A stretch of 48,529 nucleotides of DNA from JAWXBK01 sp040878185 (GTDB lineage Bacteria > Pseudomonadota > Alphaproteobacteria > Dongiales > Dongiaceae). The stretch covers positions 1 through 48,529 of the forward strand of contig JBBDMS010000063.1 of NCBI GenBank assembly GCA_040878185.1. Direction: 5' to 3'. Below are positions 25,299 to 33,553 of this stretch, piece after piece. The number at the start of each line of letters is the position of its first letter. The stretch's first letter is position 1. The position numbers and the translations under genes were made by a program. A model generated the notes under the pieces. The model had not been told where the DNA came from. It searched no databases and saw nothing but the letters and a program-made list of their open reading frames with translations.

Positions 25299-25868
25299 AT
25301 GAAGATTCTCGAAAGCCTGCACCTGACCCTGATCGCGGGTCTGGTGCTCCTTGTGATCGTGGTCATCGGCTTGCACGCGCCCGATGTCGCCACCCATGCC
25401 TACTGGGCATTCATATTCCGTCTGGTGCATGTCTTCTTCGGCATTCTATGGATCGGGCTGCTCTACTATTTCAACTTCGTCCAGATCCCGAACATGGCGA
25501 AGATCCCGGACGACCAGAAGCCGGCCATCGGCAAGGTGATCGCGCCGGCCGCTTTGTTCTTCTTCCGCTGGGCCGCAGCGATGACGGTGCTGTTCGGGGT
25601 GATTACCGCCTACATGAACGGCTATCTCGTCGAAGTACTGACCTTCCAGATGCCGACGCTCAGCATCGGTGTTTTCCTGGCGCTGATCATGGCCGCCAAT
25701 GTGTGGTTCATGATCTGGCCGAACCAGAAGAAGGCGCTCGGCATTGTTCCGGCCGAGCCCGACGCCAAGAAGAAGGCGGCGCGAGTGGCGATGCTGGCTT
25801 CGCGCACCAACACGATGCTCTCGCTGCCGATGCTCTACTGCATGGTGGCCTATCAGAATGTCGGCTAG
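25299..25868 (+). CDS. free-standing PuuD-like (urate oxidase N-terminal type) membrane protein
   Basis: The 189-residue protein has about five membrane segments. Conserved elements include HVFFGILWIGLLYYFNFVQI (residues 47-66) and the WPNQKKALG turn near residue 142, both typical of the membrane half of PuuD, a urate hydroxylase. Full PuuD proteins carry a C-terminal cytochrome c domain; none is present here, and no CxxCH motif is seen. No purine-catabolism genes lie nearby. Urate oxidation is therefore doubtful; it may be a haem-binding redox or structural membrane protein. The upstream promoter and the strong terminator show a single-gene transcript. Confidence 0.7.
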   Translation: MKILESLHLTLIAGLVLLVIVVIGLHAPDVATHAYWAFIFRLVHVFFGILWIGLLYYFNFVQIPNMAKIPDDQKPAIGKVIAPAALFFFRWAAAMTVLFGVITAYMNGYLVEVLTFQMPTLSIGVFLALIMAANVWFMIWPNQKKALGIVPAEPDAKKKAARVAMLASRTNTMLSLPMLYCMVAYQNVG

Positions 25869-25892
25869 ATCCCGCCGACAGACGTGACGACA

Positions 25893-25924
25893 AACAGGGC
25901 CCGGCAACGGGCCCTGTTTTCGTT
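25893..25924 (+). terminator. strong rho-independent terminator
   Basis: AACAGGGCCCG (25893-25903) pairs perfectly with CGGGCCCTGTT (25908-25918) around a GCAA tetraloop, followed by further T bases and TTT. It closes the PuuD-like gene and can also work in reverse for the small membrane protein gene that ends at 25931. Confidence 0.9.
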
Positions 25925-25930
25925 TGGGCC

Positions 25931-26230
25931 TCAGATAATCGTGAGGATCAGCATCCAGACCGGGATGGCGATGCGGGCAAAATCGGCCCAGCGCTTTTCG
26001 CCGGTGAAGCGGCCGGCCGAACGCCAGATCCCGACCGTGACGACGATGTTGTACGGGATCGAGAAGGCATAGCCGAGGATGAACGCCGCAATCGGCCTGT
26101 CGGCCGAGATCAGCCAGAGAAACAATCCCATCGTCCCCAGATTGATCGCGAGCCCGCCAAAGATCGCCCAGTTCCAGACCGCATCGACGAGCGGGACCTC
26201 GCCGCGCCACAGCCGCCGAAGCGCCCTCAC
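25931..26230 (-). CDS. small membrane protein of unknown function
   Basis: The 99-residue protein has a basic N-terminus (MRALRRLWRG) and three likely membrane segments: WAIFGGLAINLGTMGLFLWL, FILGYAFSIPYNIVVTVGIW and ARIAIPVWMLILTII at the very end. No family is recognised. It overlaps the Mth938-type gene by four bases (ATGA) and is the last gene of the yajC-secD-secF run. Coupling to Sec components suggests a role at the membrane, but no specific function can be claimed. Confidence 0.75.
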   Translation of the reverse strand: MRALRRLWRGEVPLVDAVWNWAIFGGLAINLGTMGLFLWLISADRPIAAFILGYAFSIPYNIVVTVGIWRSAGRFTGEKRWADFARIAIPVWMLILTII

Positions 26231-26634
26231 GACGCCCCCGCCCCGCCGGCGGTCTCGACGGCGATCAGGGCGGCCGCGACCCGGCGCCCCTCCGCCATCA
26301 GCACGTTGAAGGTGCGGCAGGCGGCGCCGGTATCCATCGGTTCGACGCCGACGCCCGCTGCACGCAACGCGGCACGCAGAGCCGGCGCCACCTGCGTCAG
26401 ACGGGGCCCGCAGCCGAGCAGCAGCAATTCGACCTCGCCGGCCCGACCGGCCGCGACGACCGCCGCGAGCGTCTCAACGGTTACATTCTGGGGCGCTGAA
26501 ACGCTCCAGGCTTCCGTCCGTTCGGGAAAGACGAGCACCGATCCCTGATGAATCTGTCCGGCAATGCGGAAACGACCCGATCCGTAGGATTCGATGATCT
26601 GCCGGCCTTCGGGCACGAGCGGCGTAATGTCCAT
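26227..26634 (-). CDS. Mth938-like (DUF498) domain protein
   Basis: The 135-residue protein fits the Mth938/NDUFAF3 family. Features are the N-terminal block EGRQIIESYGSGRFRIAGQI, the central LLLLGCGPRL near residue 67, and the PMDTGAACRTFNVLMAEGR stretch that is highly conserved. The mitochondrial member NDUFAF3 assists complex I assembly. Bacterial copies usually sit directly after secDF, as here (44 bases). The start at 26634 is supported by GAGGAG six bases upstream; the longer frame runs into the secF region without similarity. The presence of an NDUFAF6-like gene about 1 kb away is notable. Confidence 0.9.
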   Translation of the reverse strand: MDITPLVPEGRQIIESYGSGRFRIAGQIHQGSVLVFPERTEAWSVSAPQNVTVETLAAVVAAGRAGEVELLLLGCGPRLTQVAPALRAALRAAGVGVEPMDTGAACRTFNVLMAEGRRVAAALIAVETAGGAGAS

Positions 26635-26678
26635 CGGATGCTCCTCGGCGCCCGCCGCGTCGCACTCGATCGGGCGGA

Positions 26679-27623
26679 TCAGGGACGCGTGTCGGGAACC
26701 GCGTCCGCTTCGCGTGCCATGCGCGCAGCGACCCCACGCAGGTTCATGTACAGGAGAAGCGGCGTCGCTACGTAGATCGTCGAATAGACGCCGATCAGCA
26801 TGCCCCATGTCAGCGCGATCGAAAAATTCCGCAGGACGTCGCCACCGAAGATCAGGAGCGCAAGGACCGACAGCAATGTCAGGCCGCTGGTGTTGACCGT
26901 ACGCGAAAGCGTCCGGTTGAGCGAAAGATTGAGCAGATCCGGCATCGACATCTTTTTGTAGCGCCGCATCTCGGTGCGGATGCGGTCGTAGATGACGACG
27001 GTGTCGTTGACCGAATAACCGGCGATCGTCAGCACCGCCGCCACGGTCGCCAGATTGAAATCGAGACCGAGCAGCGCGAAGAGTCCGACCGTCGTCACAC
27101 AGTCATGGATCAGTGCAAAAATCGCATTGATGGCGAACTGCCATTCATAGCGGAACCAGATATAGATCATGATGCCGCCGATCGCGAGCAGCAGCGCCCA
27201 GATCGCATCGACGATCAGCTCGTCGCCAACTTTCGGCCCGACGAACTCGGTGCGCCGGTACTCGTATTGATCGCCGAGAGCATCCTTGACTGCCTCGACA
27301 GCCGCGGCCTGTTCGGCTTCGGAACCTTCCTGACGCTGCATGCGGATCAGCACGTCTTGCGGCTGGCCGAACTCCTGAAGCTGGATCTCGCCAAGGCCGA
27401 GCTCCTCGATATCGTCGCGCATCTGGGCGAGGTTCGCCGCCTGCGGCGCGCGCACTTCCATCAGGATGCCGCCGCTGAAATCGATGCCGAAATTGAGCCC
27501 CTTGACCCCGATCAGCAGGATCGAACCGACCACCAGCACCAGCGAGATCGCCGCGAAGAAGCGGTGATACTTCATGAAGTCGATCTTCGGCTCTTCCGGG
27601 AAGATGCGCAGCGGACGGAACAT
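26679..27623 (-). CDS. secF: protein translocase subunit SecF
   Basis: The 314-residue subunit of the SecDF accessory complex uses the proton gradient to help pull proteins across the inner membrane. Visible are the first membrane helix after IDFMKYHRFFAAIS, the periplasmic block LNFGIDFSGGILMEV (residues 43-57), and five further helices. The functional fourth-helix region VAAVLTIAGYSVNDTVVIYD and the downstream RIRTEMR are intact. It begins 14 bases after secD, with GAGGAG upstream, and is followed by the Mth938-type gene. Confidence 0.97.
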   Translation of the reverse strand: MFRPLRIFPEEPKIDFMKYHRFFAAISLVLVVGSILLIGVKGLNFGIDFSGGILMEVRAPQAANLAQMRDDIEELGLGEIQLQEFGQPQDVLIRMQRQEGSEAEQAAAVEAVKDALGDQYEYRRTEFVGPKVGDELIVDAIWALLLAIGGIMIYIWFRYEWQFAINAIFALIHDCVTTVGLFALLGLDFNLATVAAVLTIAGYSVNDTVVIYDRIRTEMRRYKKMSMPDLLNLSLNRTLSRTVNTSGLTLLSVLALLIFGGDVLRNFSIALTWGMLIGVYSTIYVATPLLLYMNLRGVAARMAREADAVPDTRP

Positions 27624-27637
27624 TCAGCTCATCTCCT

Positions 27638-29218
27638 CTAGAGCGGCAGCGTCTGCGGGCGGGTGCGCCGCAGCCAGAAACCGACGATCATCCGCGACAC
27701 GACCACCGCGGTAAAAAACGAGGTAATGATCCCGAGCGACAGCGTTACGGCGAACCCTTTGACCGGGCCGGAGCCGAACATGAACAGGATCAGCGAGGAA
27801 ATTAGCGTGGTCAGATTGGCATCGATGATGGTGCTCATTGCTTCGCGATAGCCGGCATCGATCGCACTCACCGGCCCGCGTCCGGCGCGCATTTCCTCGC
27901 GGATGCGCTCGAAGATCAGCACGTTCGCGTCGACTGCCATACCGAGAGTCAGCGCGATACCGGCGATACCCGGCAAGGTCAGCGTGGCCTCGAGGACCGA
28001 GAGTAATCCCAAAAGCAGAAGCCCGTTCAGAATGAGGGCGATATTGGCGATGATGCCGAAAAACCCGTAGAGAACCACCATCATGACGATGACCAGGGCG
28101 AGACCGATCAGGCAGGCCTCGGTACCGGCGGCGATCGAATCCGCCCCCAGATCGGCGCCGACCGTCCGCTCTTCGAGCACCGTCAGCGGCGCGGGTAACG
28201 CACCGGCGCGGAGCAGCAGCGCCAGATCGTTGGCGCTTTGCACGGTCATATCGCCGCCCTCGATGATGCCGGCGCCCCCGAGGATGGCGGATTGAATGAC
28301 CGGCGCACTGATGACCTTGCCGTCGAGCACGATCGCAAACAGTTTGCCGATATTCTGGCTGGTCGCATCGGCGAAGCGCTTGCCGCCCACCGAGTCGAAC
28401 TTGAACGATACGACCGGCTGGTTCTGCTGGAACGTCGCCTGCGCGTCGGTCAGATTCTCGCCCGATACGATGATCCGCTTGTTGACGACGTACCAGCGCT
28501 CCGGCTCGCCGCTCTCATTGGTCTGCAGCGACGGCAGGAGCTCCGCCGTGGGCGGCAGCCCACCGGCCTGCGCCTGCTCGGGCGAGACCGCCATGTCGAT
28601 GAAGCGGAAATCCATCTTCGCGGTCTGGCCGATGAGATCCTTGATCCGCTCCGGATCCTTGACGCCGGGAAGCTGGATCAGAATGCGCTCCTCGCCCTGG
28701 CGCTGGATCGACGGCTCACGCGTGCCGGTTTCGTCGATGCGGCGGCGCACGATCTCGATCGAGCGCTGGATCGCGTCGCGCTTGAGGCGCAGGATCTCGG
28801 CGTCGGTGAACGCCATGCGCGCGGTCCCATCATCGGCAATGTCGAGCGTCATGCCGATCGCGAGCTCACTGAGGATCGGGCGCGCCCGTTCGATGTCGGC
28901 CGGATCGCGCAGCTTCACCTGAACGGCATCGCCGGCGACGCCCAGTTCGGTATAGCCGAGCTGGGCCGCGCGGAATTCCGAGCGTACACCGTCGACGAGC
29001 GCCTCGAGCCGTGCGTCGAGCACCGAATCGACATCGACCTCCATCAGCAGATGCGAGCCGCCCTGCAGATCGAGCCCGAGCGTGAGGTGACGCTGCGGAA
29101 ACCAGTCCGGCAGCCAGGCGACGCTCTCTTTGCTGACGAGGTTCGGCAGCGCCAGAAGGATGCCGAAGACGCACAGCGCCGTAACGGTGATCACCTTCCA
29201 GCGCGGAAAATTCAGCAT
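27638..29218 (-). CDS. secD: protein translocase subunit SecD
   Basis: The 526-residue partner of SecF has an N-terminal helix, a large periplasmic P1 domain beginning with LTLGLDLQGGSHLLMEVD (near residue 46), and a C-terminal six-helix membrane domain. The conserved proton-channel region TLPGIAGIALTLGMAVDANV is present, as is LIFERIREEMRAGRG. Length is typical for bacterial SecD without SecF fusion. It follows yajC by 70 bases and precedes secF, giving the classical yajC-secD-secF order. Confidence 0.97.
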   Translation of the reverse strand: MLNFPRWKVITVTALCVFGILLALPNLVSKESVAWLPDWFPQRHLTLGLDLQGGSHLLMEVDVDSVLDARLEALVDGVRSEFRAAQLGYTELGVAGDAVQVKLRDPADIERARPILSELAIGMTLDIADDGTARMAFTDAEILRLKRDAIQRSIEIVRRRIDETGTREPSIQRQGEERILIQLPGVKDPERIKDLIGQTAKMDFRFIDMAVSPEQAQAGGLPPTAELLPSLQTNESGEPERWYVVNKRIIVSGENLTDAQATFQQNQPVVSFKFDSVGGKRFADATSQNIGKLFAIVLDGKVISAPVIQSAILGGAGIIEGGDMTVQSANDLALLLRAGALPAPLTVLEERTVGADLGADSIAAGTEACLIGLALVIVMMVVLYGFFGIIANIALILNGLLLLGLLSVLEATLTLPGIAGIALTLGMAVDANVLIFERIREEMRAGRGPVSAIDAGYREAMSTIIDANLTTLISSLILFMFGSGPVKGFAVTLSLGIITSFFTAVVVSRMIVGFWLRRTRPQTLPL

Positions 29219-29288
29219 GGTGACATTCCGTTAGGCGGATTCAGCAATGAGATGACGGGTTCGAACTTGCCGGCCGAAGCCGGTCGGA

Positions 29289-29639
29289 TCAGCTTCCCTT
29301 GGGCGTCTCGGCCTCGTCGTTGGCCGGTGCCCGGGTGACCAGATCGCTGATGGCCGAGCGCTGAACCCGCACGCGGACACCCTCCGCGATTTCGACCTGC
29401 ACTTCGGTATCGCTCACCACCTTCGTCACTTCGCCGATGAGACCGCCGCCCGTGACGACCCGGTCGCCGCGCTTCAGCGCCGAAACCATGGCGCGATGCG
29501 CCTTCATCTTCTTCTGCTGCGGACGGATGAGGAGGAAATAGAAGACGACAAAGATAAGGACGAGCGGCAAGAGGCCGACGAGATCGAAGCCACCGGCGCC
29601 GGCTGCGGCGTCTTGGGCATAGGCGGTCGAAATCCACAT
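29289..29639 (-). CDS. yajC: Sec translocon accessory protein YajC
   Basis: The 116-residue protein has a single membrane helix (LLPLVLIFVVFYFLLIRPQ, residues 24-42) followed by the signature RPQQKKMKAH and a cytoplasmic domain with ALKRGDRVVTGGGLIGEV. YajC associates with SecDF. GGAGGG lies eight bases upstream of the start. It heads the operon and is transcribed divergently from the DUF815 ATPase. Confidence 0.96.
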   Translation of the reverse strand: MWISTAYAQDAAAGAGGFDLVGLLPLVLIFVVFYFLLIRPQQKKMKAHRAMVSALKRGDRVVTGGGLIGEVTKVVSDTEVQVEIAEGVRVRVQRSAISDLVTRAPANDEAETPKGS

Positions 29640-29836
29640 CGAAAAATCCCTCCGGTGAGCAGCAATCAGGCGCCGGACTATAGCGGCCGCGCCCGGAATT
29701 GCAACGGCGACGGGCCTAACCGACTTTCAAAGAACCGCCGCTAAGTGGCTGATGCAACAGCCTCTATTCGCTTGTGACATCCTGCCACTCCCCTGCTAGG
29801 CTCGCCGCGCTTCACGAACCGGGCAGGCAATCGCGT

Positions 29837-30700
29837 ATGGCCGACGAGGATCTCACGCCGCTCCTTTCACGCATTGCCGATGCGCTGGAGCGATTGGCGC
29901 CCCCGCTGCCGCGCGGCGACGATCTCGGCAAAGCCGAGGCCTTTGTCTGGCATGCCCGCGAAAGTCGGCTCGAAGCGGTGCCGCAGGTCAACCGCGTCGA
30001 TCTCGATCTGCTGCGCGGGATCGACAATGCGCGCGACATCCTGCTGCGCAACACCCGCCAGTTCGCCAACGGTTACCCGGCCAACAACGCGCTCCTCTGG
30101 GGCGCGCGCGGCACCGGCAAGAGTTCGCTCGTCAAGGCGGTTCATGCGGCGGTCTGCGAGGAAACCGGCGGGCGTCTCGCGCTCGTCGAAATCCACCGCG
30201 AGGACATCCACTCGCTGCCCGCCTTGCTGCCGTTGCTGCGACAGCACGATCGGCGGTTTCTTCTGTTCTGCGACGATCTCTCGTTCGACGGCGGGGATGC
30301 CAGCTACAAGTCGCTGAAGGCAGTGCTCGAGGGCGGCATCGAAGGCCGGCCGGACAATGTCCTGTTCTACGCCACGTCGAACCGCCGGCATCTGATGCCG
30401 CGCGACATGATCGAGAACGAGCGTTCGACCGCGATCAATCCTTCGGAGGCGGTCGAAGAGAAAGTCTCGCTGTCCGACCGGTTCGGGTTGTGGCTCGGCT
30501 TCCATAACTGCGACCAGCCGACCTTCTTCGCGATCGTCGAGGGTTATGCGAAGCATTTCGGGCTCGATGTCCCGGTCGACCGGTTGCGCGCCGAAGCGGT
30601 CGAATGGTCGGTCACGCGCGGCGGCCGCTCCGGTCGCGTCGCCTGGCAATATGTGCAGGATCTCGCCGGCCGGATGGGAAAGCGGCTCGACCAGCACTGA
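29837..30700 (+). CDS. DUF815-family AAA ATPase
   Basis: The 287-residue protein is a P-loop ATPase of the DUF815 group. Walker A is GARGTGKS (89-96), Walker B-like FLLFCDDLSF (141-150), and sensor-1-like FYATSNRRHLMPRDM near residue 185, followed by the RFGLWLGF region typical of the group. The cellular task is not established; DnaA- or RuvB-like remodelling is a general inference. The ATG at 29837 begins the conserved part; an earlier in-frame start gives 21 residues without support. It is transcribed alone and converges with the LysM/M23 gene. Confidence 0.87.
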   Translation: MADEDLTPLLSRIADALERLAPPLPRGDDLGKAEAFVWHARESRLEAVPQVNRVDLDLLRGIDNARDILLRNTRQFANGYPANNALLWGARGTGKSSLVKAVHAAVCEETGGRLALVEIHREDIHSLPALLPLLRQHDRRFLLFCDDLSFDGGDASYKSLKAVLEGGIEGRPDNVLFYATSNRRHLMPRDMIENERSTAINPSEAVEEKVSLSDRFGLWLGFHNCDQPTFFAIVEGYAKHFGLDVPVDRLRAEAVEWSVTRGGRSGRVAWQYVQDLAGRMGKRLDQH

Positions 30701-30715
30701 TCCGATCCGGGCGGC

Positions 30716-30738
30716 GCACGCCCTTGGTAAGGGAGTGC
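30716..30738. terminator. hairpin between convergent genes
   Basis: GCACGCCCTT (30716-30725) pairs with AAGGGAGTGC (30729-30738) with one G-A mismatch and a three-base loop. It is placed 15 bases after the DUF815 stop and 28 bases after the convergent lipoprotein stop. A T-run is lacking. Confidence 0.45.
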
Positions 30739-30766
30739 TCACACCGCAGAACCCAAGGAGCGCGCG

Positions 30767-32032
30767 TCAGGCGCCGAGATCGCTCAGATATTCGCGTGGA
30801 TCGACGGCTTCCGTGCCGCGCCGCAGTTCGAAATGAAGTTGCGGACTGGTAACGCTGCCGCTGGACCCGACGCGCGCAATGGTCTGGCCGCGTTCGACCG
30901 TCGCACCGCGCTCGACCAGCATCGATTCATTATGCGCATAGGCCGAGACGAACCCGTCCGCGTGCCGCACCAGCAGCAGATTGCCGAAGCCGCGCAACTC
31001 GTTGCCGGCATAGACGACGACCCCGTTCTCGGCCGCCCTGACCGGCGTCCCGCGCGGCGCTGCGATGTTGATGCCGTCATTGTGCAGCCCGTCCTCGGCG
31101 CCGCCGAATTCCGAGATCACTTTGCCGTTGACCGGCCAGAGAAAAGTGCTTTTGGCGCGCGCCGCCGGCTCGATCAGCATCGGATCGACCGCGGCGGTCT
31201 GCGTCGGTTCCGCAGTTTCGACCGGGTCCGGCACCGGTGCCGCCGCCGGCGCGGGATCCGTAACGGGTTCCGCTACGGGATCCGTTGTGGGTTCTGCAGC
31301 CGGATCGGCAGCCGCGGGATCGGCAGCCGTCGGATCTGTCGTGAGATCGGCGTCGGTATCCGCGACCGGGTCGGAAGCATCCGGCTTCGGCGGCGGCACG
31401 CCGTCGCTACCGGACGATCCCCCGGACGATCCCGACGTCACGACCGGCGGCGCACCGAGCCCGCCCGTCGACCCTGATGGGGTTGGAACGGAAACGGTCT
31501 CGGCCGGCATGGGCGGTTGGGCCGGTTCGACCGCAGCCGGTTCGACGGTTCCCGGTTCGCTTGCGGGCAAAACGGGTGCGGCCGCTATCGCCATCGGTTC
31601 GACCGGTGCCGGCAGGACGAGCGACTGGCCGACCGCGACCGTGTAGGGCGCCTCGATCCTGTTCATCTTCGCGAGCGTGCTGGAATCGAGGCCGTATTGC
31701 CGCGAAATGTCCTGCAGCGTTTCGCCCGGTGCGACGACATGAACGCGCTGATCGGGAATTCGAAGCTGCTGGCCGGGCGTCAACGTAAAGGGCGGCTGCA
31801 GCGCGTTGCTGTCGATGAGGCTGCGGATCGGAACTTTGAAGCGGCTGGCGACGCCGTGGACGGTGTCGCCCGGCACCACCGTGTAGTTGCCGGCCATCGT
31901 CGTCGCGGCCGTTGCGCTGGTCGTGGGCGCCGGTGCGGTGACGACCTCCGGCGGTCGCCCCGACTGGTTGCAGCCGGCCAGCAGCAGGATGACGCCCGCC
32001 ATCGCCAGAAACCGGCAAGAACGCCGCGACAT
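30767..32032 (-). CDS. LysM / degenerate M23 lipoprotein (NlpD-like)
   Basis: The 421-residue protein has a lipoprotein signal with lipobox LAGC (Cys21), two LysM domains (about 50-92 and 97-140) for peptidoglycan binding, a Pro/Ala/Asp/Thr-rich linker of about 150 residues, and a C-terminal M23/LytM domain (about 310-415). The zinc ligands are mostly lost: the HxGxD position reads NDGIN and the HLHF position reads QLHF. A non-enzymatic amidase activator like NlpD or EnvC is therefore likelier than an endopeptidase. The ATG at 32032 puts the lipobox at the usual distance; 32071 is an alternative. The gene order after pcm and surE matches nlpD loci. Confidence 0.88.
   Translation of the reverse strand: MSRRSCRFLAMAGVILLLAGCNQSGRPPEVVTAPAPTTSATAATTMAGNYTVVPGDTVHGVASRFKVPIRSLIDSNALQPPFTLTPGQQLRIPDQRVHVVAPGETLQDISRQYGLDSSTLAKMNRIEAPYTVAVGQSLVLPAPVEPMAIAAAPVLPASEPGTVEPAAVEPAQPPMPAETVSVPTPSGSTGGLGAPPVVTSGSSGGSSGSDGVPPPKPDASDPVADTDADLTTDPTAADPAAADPAAEPTTDPVAEPVTDPAPAAAPVPDPVETAEPTQTAAVDPMLIEPAARAKSTFLWPVNGKVISEFGGAEDGLHNDGINIAAPRGTPVRAAENGVVVYAGNELRGFGNLLLVRHADGFVSAYAHNESMLVERGATVERGQTIARVGSSGSVTSPQLHFELRRGTEAVDPREYLSDLGA
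31251..31375. repeat. degenerate repeats encoding an Asp-Pro linker
   Basis: Imperfect units of about 12-18 bases containing GGATC or GGTTC encode a (D/E)P(V/A)A/T-type series in the lipoprotein linker. The composition is low-complexity and such tracts change length between strains. Confidence 0.55.
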
Positions 32033-32081
32033 AGGCTTCGAGGATCCCGAGTCGGCAAAAATTCCCGTCATGGGAAATTGC

Positions 32082-32774
32082 TCATGCCAGACTGGAATCG
32101 TCCGGTCCAGCGGCGAAATCGGGCTCGGTTGCCTCGGCCGCGGTAACAGTGCCCGAGAGCAGCGGCACAAACCGGACTGGCGCCAGCGTTTCCTCCCGGA
32201 TGCCGTCCGCGGTCCGGGTCAGCCGCACCAGCTCCTGATCGCCGCGCTCCGGACCGACCGGCACGACCATGATGCCATCGGGCGCAAGCTGGTCGATCAG
32301 CACCTGTGGAATGGCGGCGGCCGCCGCCGTCAGCATGATACGGTCGAAGGGTGCCGCCGCCGGCCAGCCCTCGTTGCCGTCGCCGACCCGCGCATGGATG
32401 TTGCGCAGGCCCAGTTCGGCGATCCGCTTCAGCGCCTCCTCGAGCAGCGCCGCATAGCGTTCGATCGTGTAGACCTCCTGCACCAGCAGCGACAGAACCG
32501 CCGCCTGATAGCCCGAGCCGGTGCCGATCTCGAGGACCCGATGGGTCGGCTTTAGATCGAGCGCCTGGGTCATGATCGCAACCACCTGGGGCTGCGAGAG
32601 AGTCTGGCCGTGGCCGATCGGCAGCGCGCGATCTTCGTAAGCCTGGTCGAGAAACGGCCGCGGGACGAAGGTCTCGCGCGGCACCCGTTCGATGGCAGCC
32701 AGCACGGCGGTATTGGTAATGCCCGAGCGGCGCAGCTTCATGATGAGACGAATTTTGCGGGCGGCGAGGCTCAC
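32082..32774 (-). CDS. pcm: protein-L-isoaspartate O-methyltransferase
   Basis: The 230-residue SAM-dependent enzyme starts repair of damaged Asp/Asn residues by methylating L-isoaspartate. The N-terminal IERVPRETFVPRPFLDQAYED (split here as IERVPRETFVPRP and AYED), the GHGQTLSQPQVVA block and motif I LEIGTGSGYQ (81-90) are diagnostic. The start is the GTG at 32774, whose GTGA overlaps the surE stop by four bases; it gives the family's usual N-terminal helix, whereas the next ATG (32741) trims it. The C-terminus has a 20-residue acidic tail. The surE-pcm-LysM order is classical. Confidence 0.94.
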   Translation of the reverse strand: MSLAARKIRLIMKLRRSGITNTAVLAAIERVPRETFVPRPFLDQAYEDRALPIGHGQTLSQPQVVAIMTQALDLKPTHRVLEIGTGSGYQAAVLSLLVQEVYTIERYAALLEEALKRIAELGLRNIHARVGDGNEGWPAAAPFDRIMLTAAAAAIPQVLIDQLAPDGIMVVPVGPERGDQELVRLTRTADGIREETLAPVRFVPLLSGTVTAAEATEPDFAAGPDDSSLA

Positions 32775-33553
32775 GCGAATTCCTGTTTCATCCGCCGCAT
32801 CATGCCCTGATGCGTGAGATCGATATGCAGCGGCGTCACCGCGATCGCCCCGGCCTCGACCGCCGCGAGATCGGTGCCCTGCTCGAGTGCTTCGTCGCTG
32901 GTGAAATCGCCGATCCACAGATAGGGCCGGCCGCCCGGATCGGTGACCGGCACGATCTCGATGCTGGCGACGCGGCGGCCCTGTGTTGCGAGCTGCACGC
33001 CGGTCACGGCATTCGCCGATACGTTCGGAAAATTGACATTCATCAGCACGCCCTTCGCCCAGGGAAAGCGCGTGAGGCGGCGGATCACGTCGGGTGCGTG
33101 ATGTTCGGCCGTCTGCCATTTGAGCGGCTGGGTTCCGTCGCGCACCTGCGACAGCGCGATCGCCGGCAGGCCGATCAGCGTCGCCTCAAGCGCCGCCGAG
33201 ACCGTACCGGAATAGGTCACGTCCTCGCCGAGATTGGCACCGCGATTGACGCCGGAAAGAACGAGATCGGGTCGGCGCCTGGGCATCAGATTGCTGACCG
33301 CGACCAGCACGCAATCGGTTGGCGTGCCGTCGACGGCGAAGCGCCGCTTGGAAAGCTGCCGCACCGTGAGCGGCCGGCGCAGCGTGAGCGAATGCCCAGC
33401 CCCACTCTGTTCGATCTCGGGTGCGACGACCCAGACATCGTTGCTGAGAGCCCGCGCGACCCGTTCCAGCACCTTGAGGCCGGGCGCATTGATGCCGTCG
33501 TCGTTGGTCACCAGAATGCGCGAACAAGCGAGGTCGAGCGGGCCCTCAAGCAT
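32771..33553 (-). CDS. surE: 5'/3'-nucleotidase SurE
   Basis: The 260-residue phosphatase removes phosphate from nucleoside monophosphates and is associated with stationary-phase survival. Metal ligands are in LVTNDDGINAPG (D18, D19) and SGVNRGANLGEDV, and the active-site region YSGTVSAALEA is intact. A ten-residue leader precedes the usual RILVTNDDG start. Its ATG overlaps the serS stop by eight bases and its stop overlaps pcm, so serS-surE-pcm are coupled. Confidence 0.95.
   Translation of the reverse strand: MLEGPLDLACSRILVTNDDGINAPGLKVLERVARALSNDVWVVAPEIEQSGAGHSLTLRRPLTVRQLSKRRFAVDGTPTDCVLVAVSNLMPRRRPDLVLSGVNRGANLGEDVTYSGTVSAALEATLIGLPAIALSQVRDGTQPLKWQTAEHHAPDVIRRLTRFPWAKGVLMNVNFPNVSANAVTGVQLATQGRRVASIEIVPVTDPGGRPYLWIGDFTSDEALEQGTDLAAVEAGAIAVTPLHIDLTHQGMMRRMKQEFA

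Noticed and set aside
28238..29338. Plus-strand open frame opposite secD
   Set aside because: Charged, motif-free sequence antisense to secD; no ribosome site.
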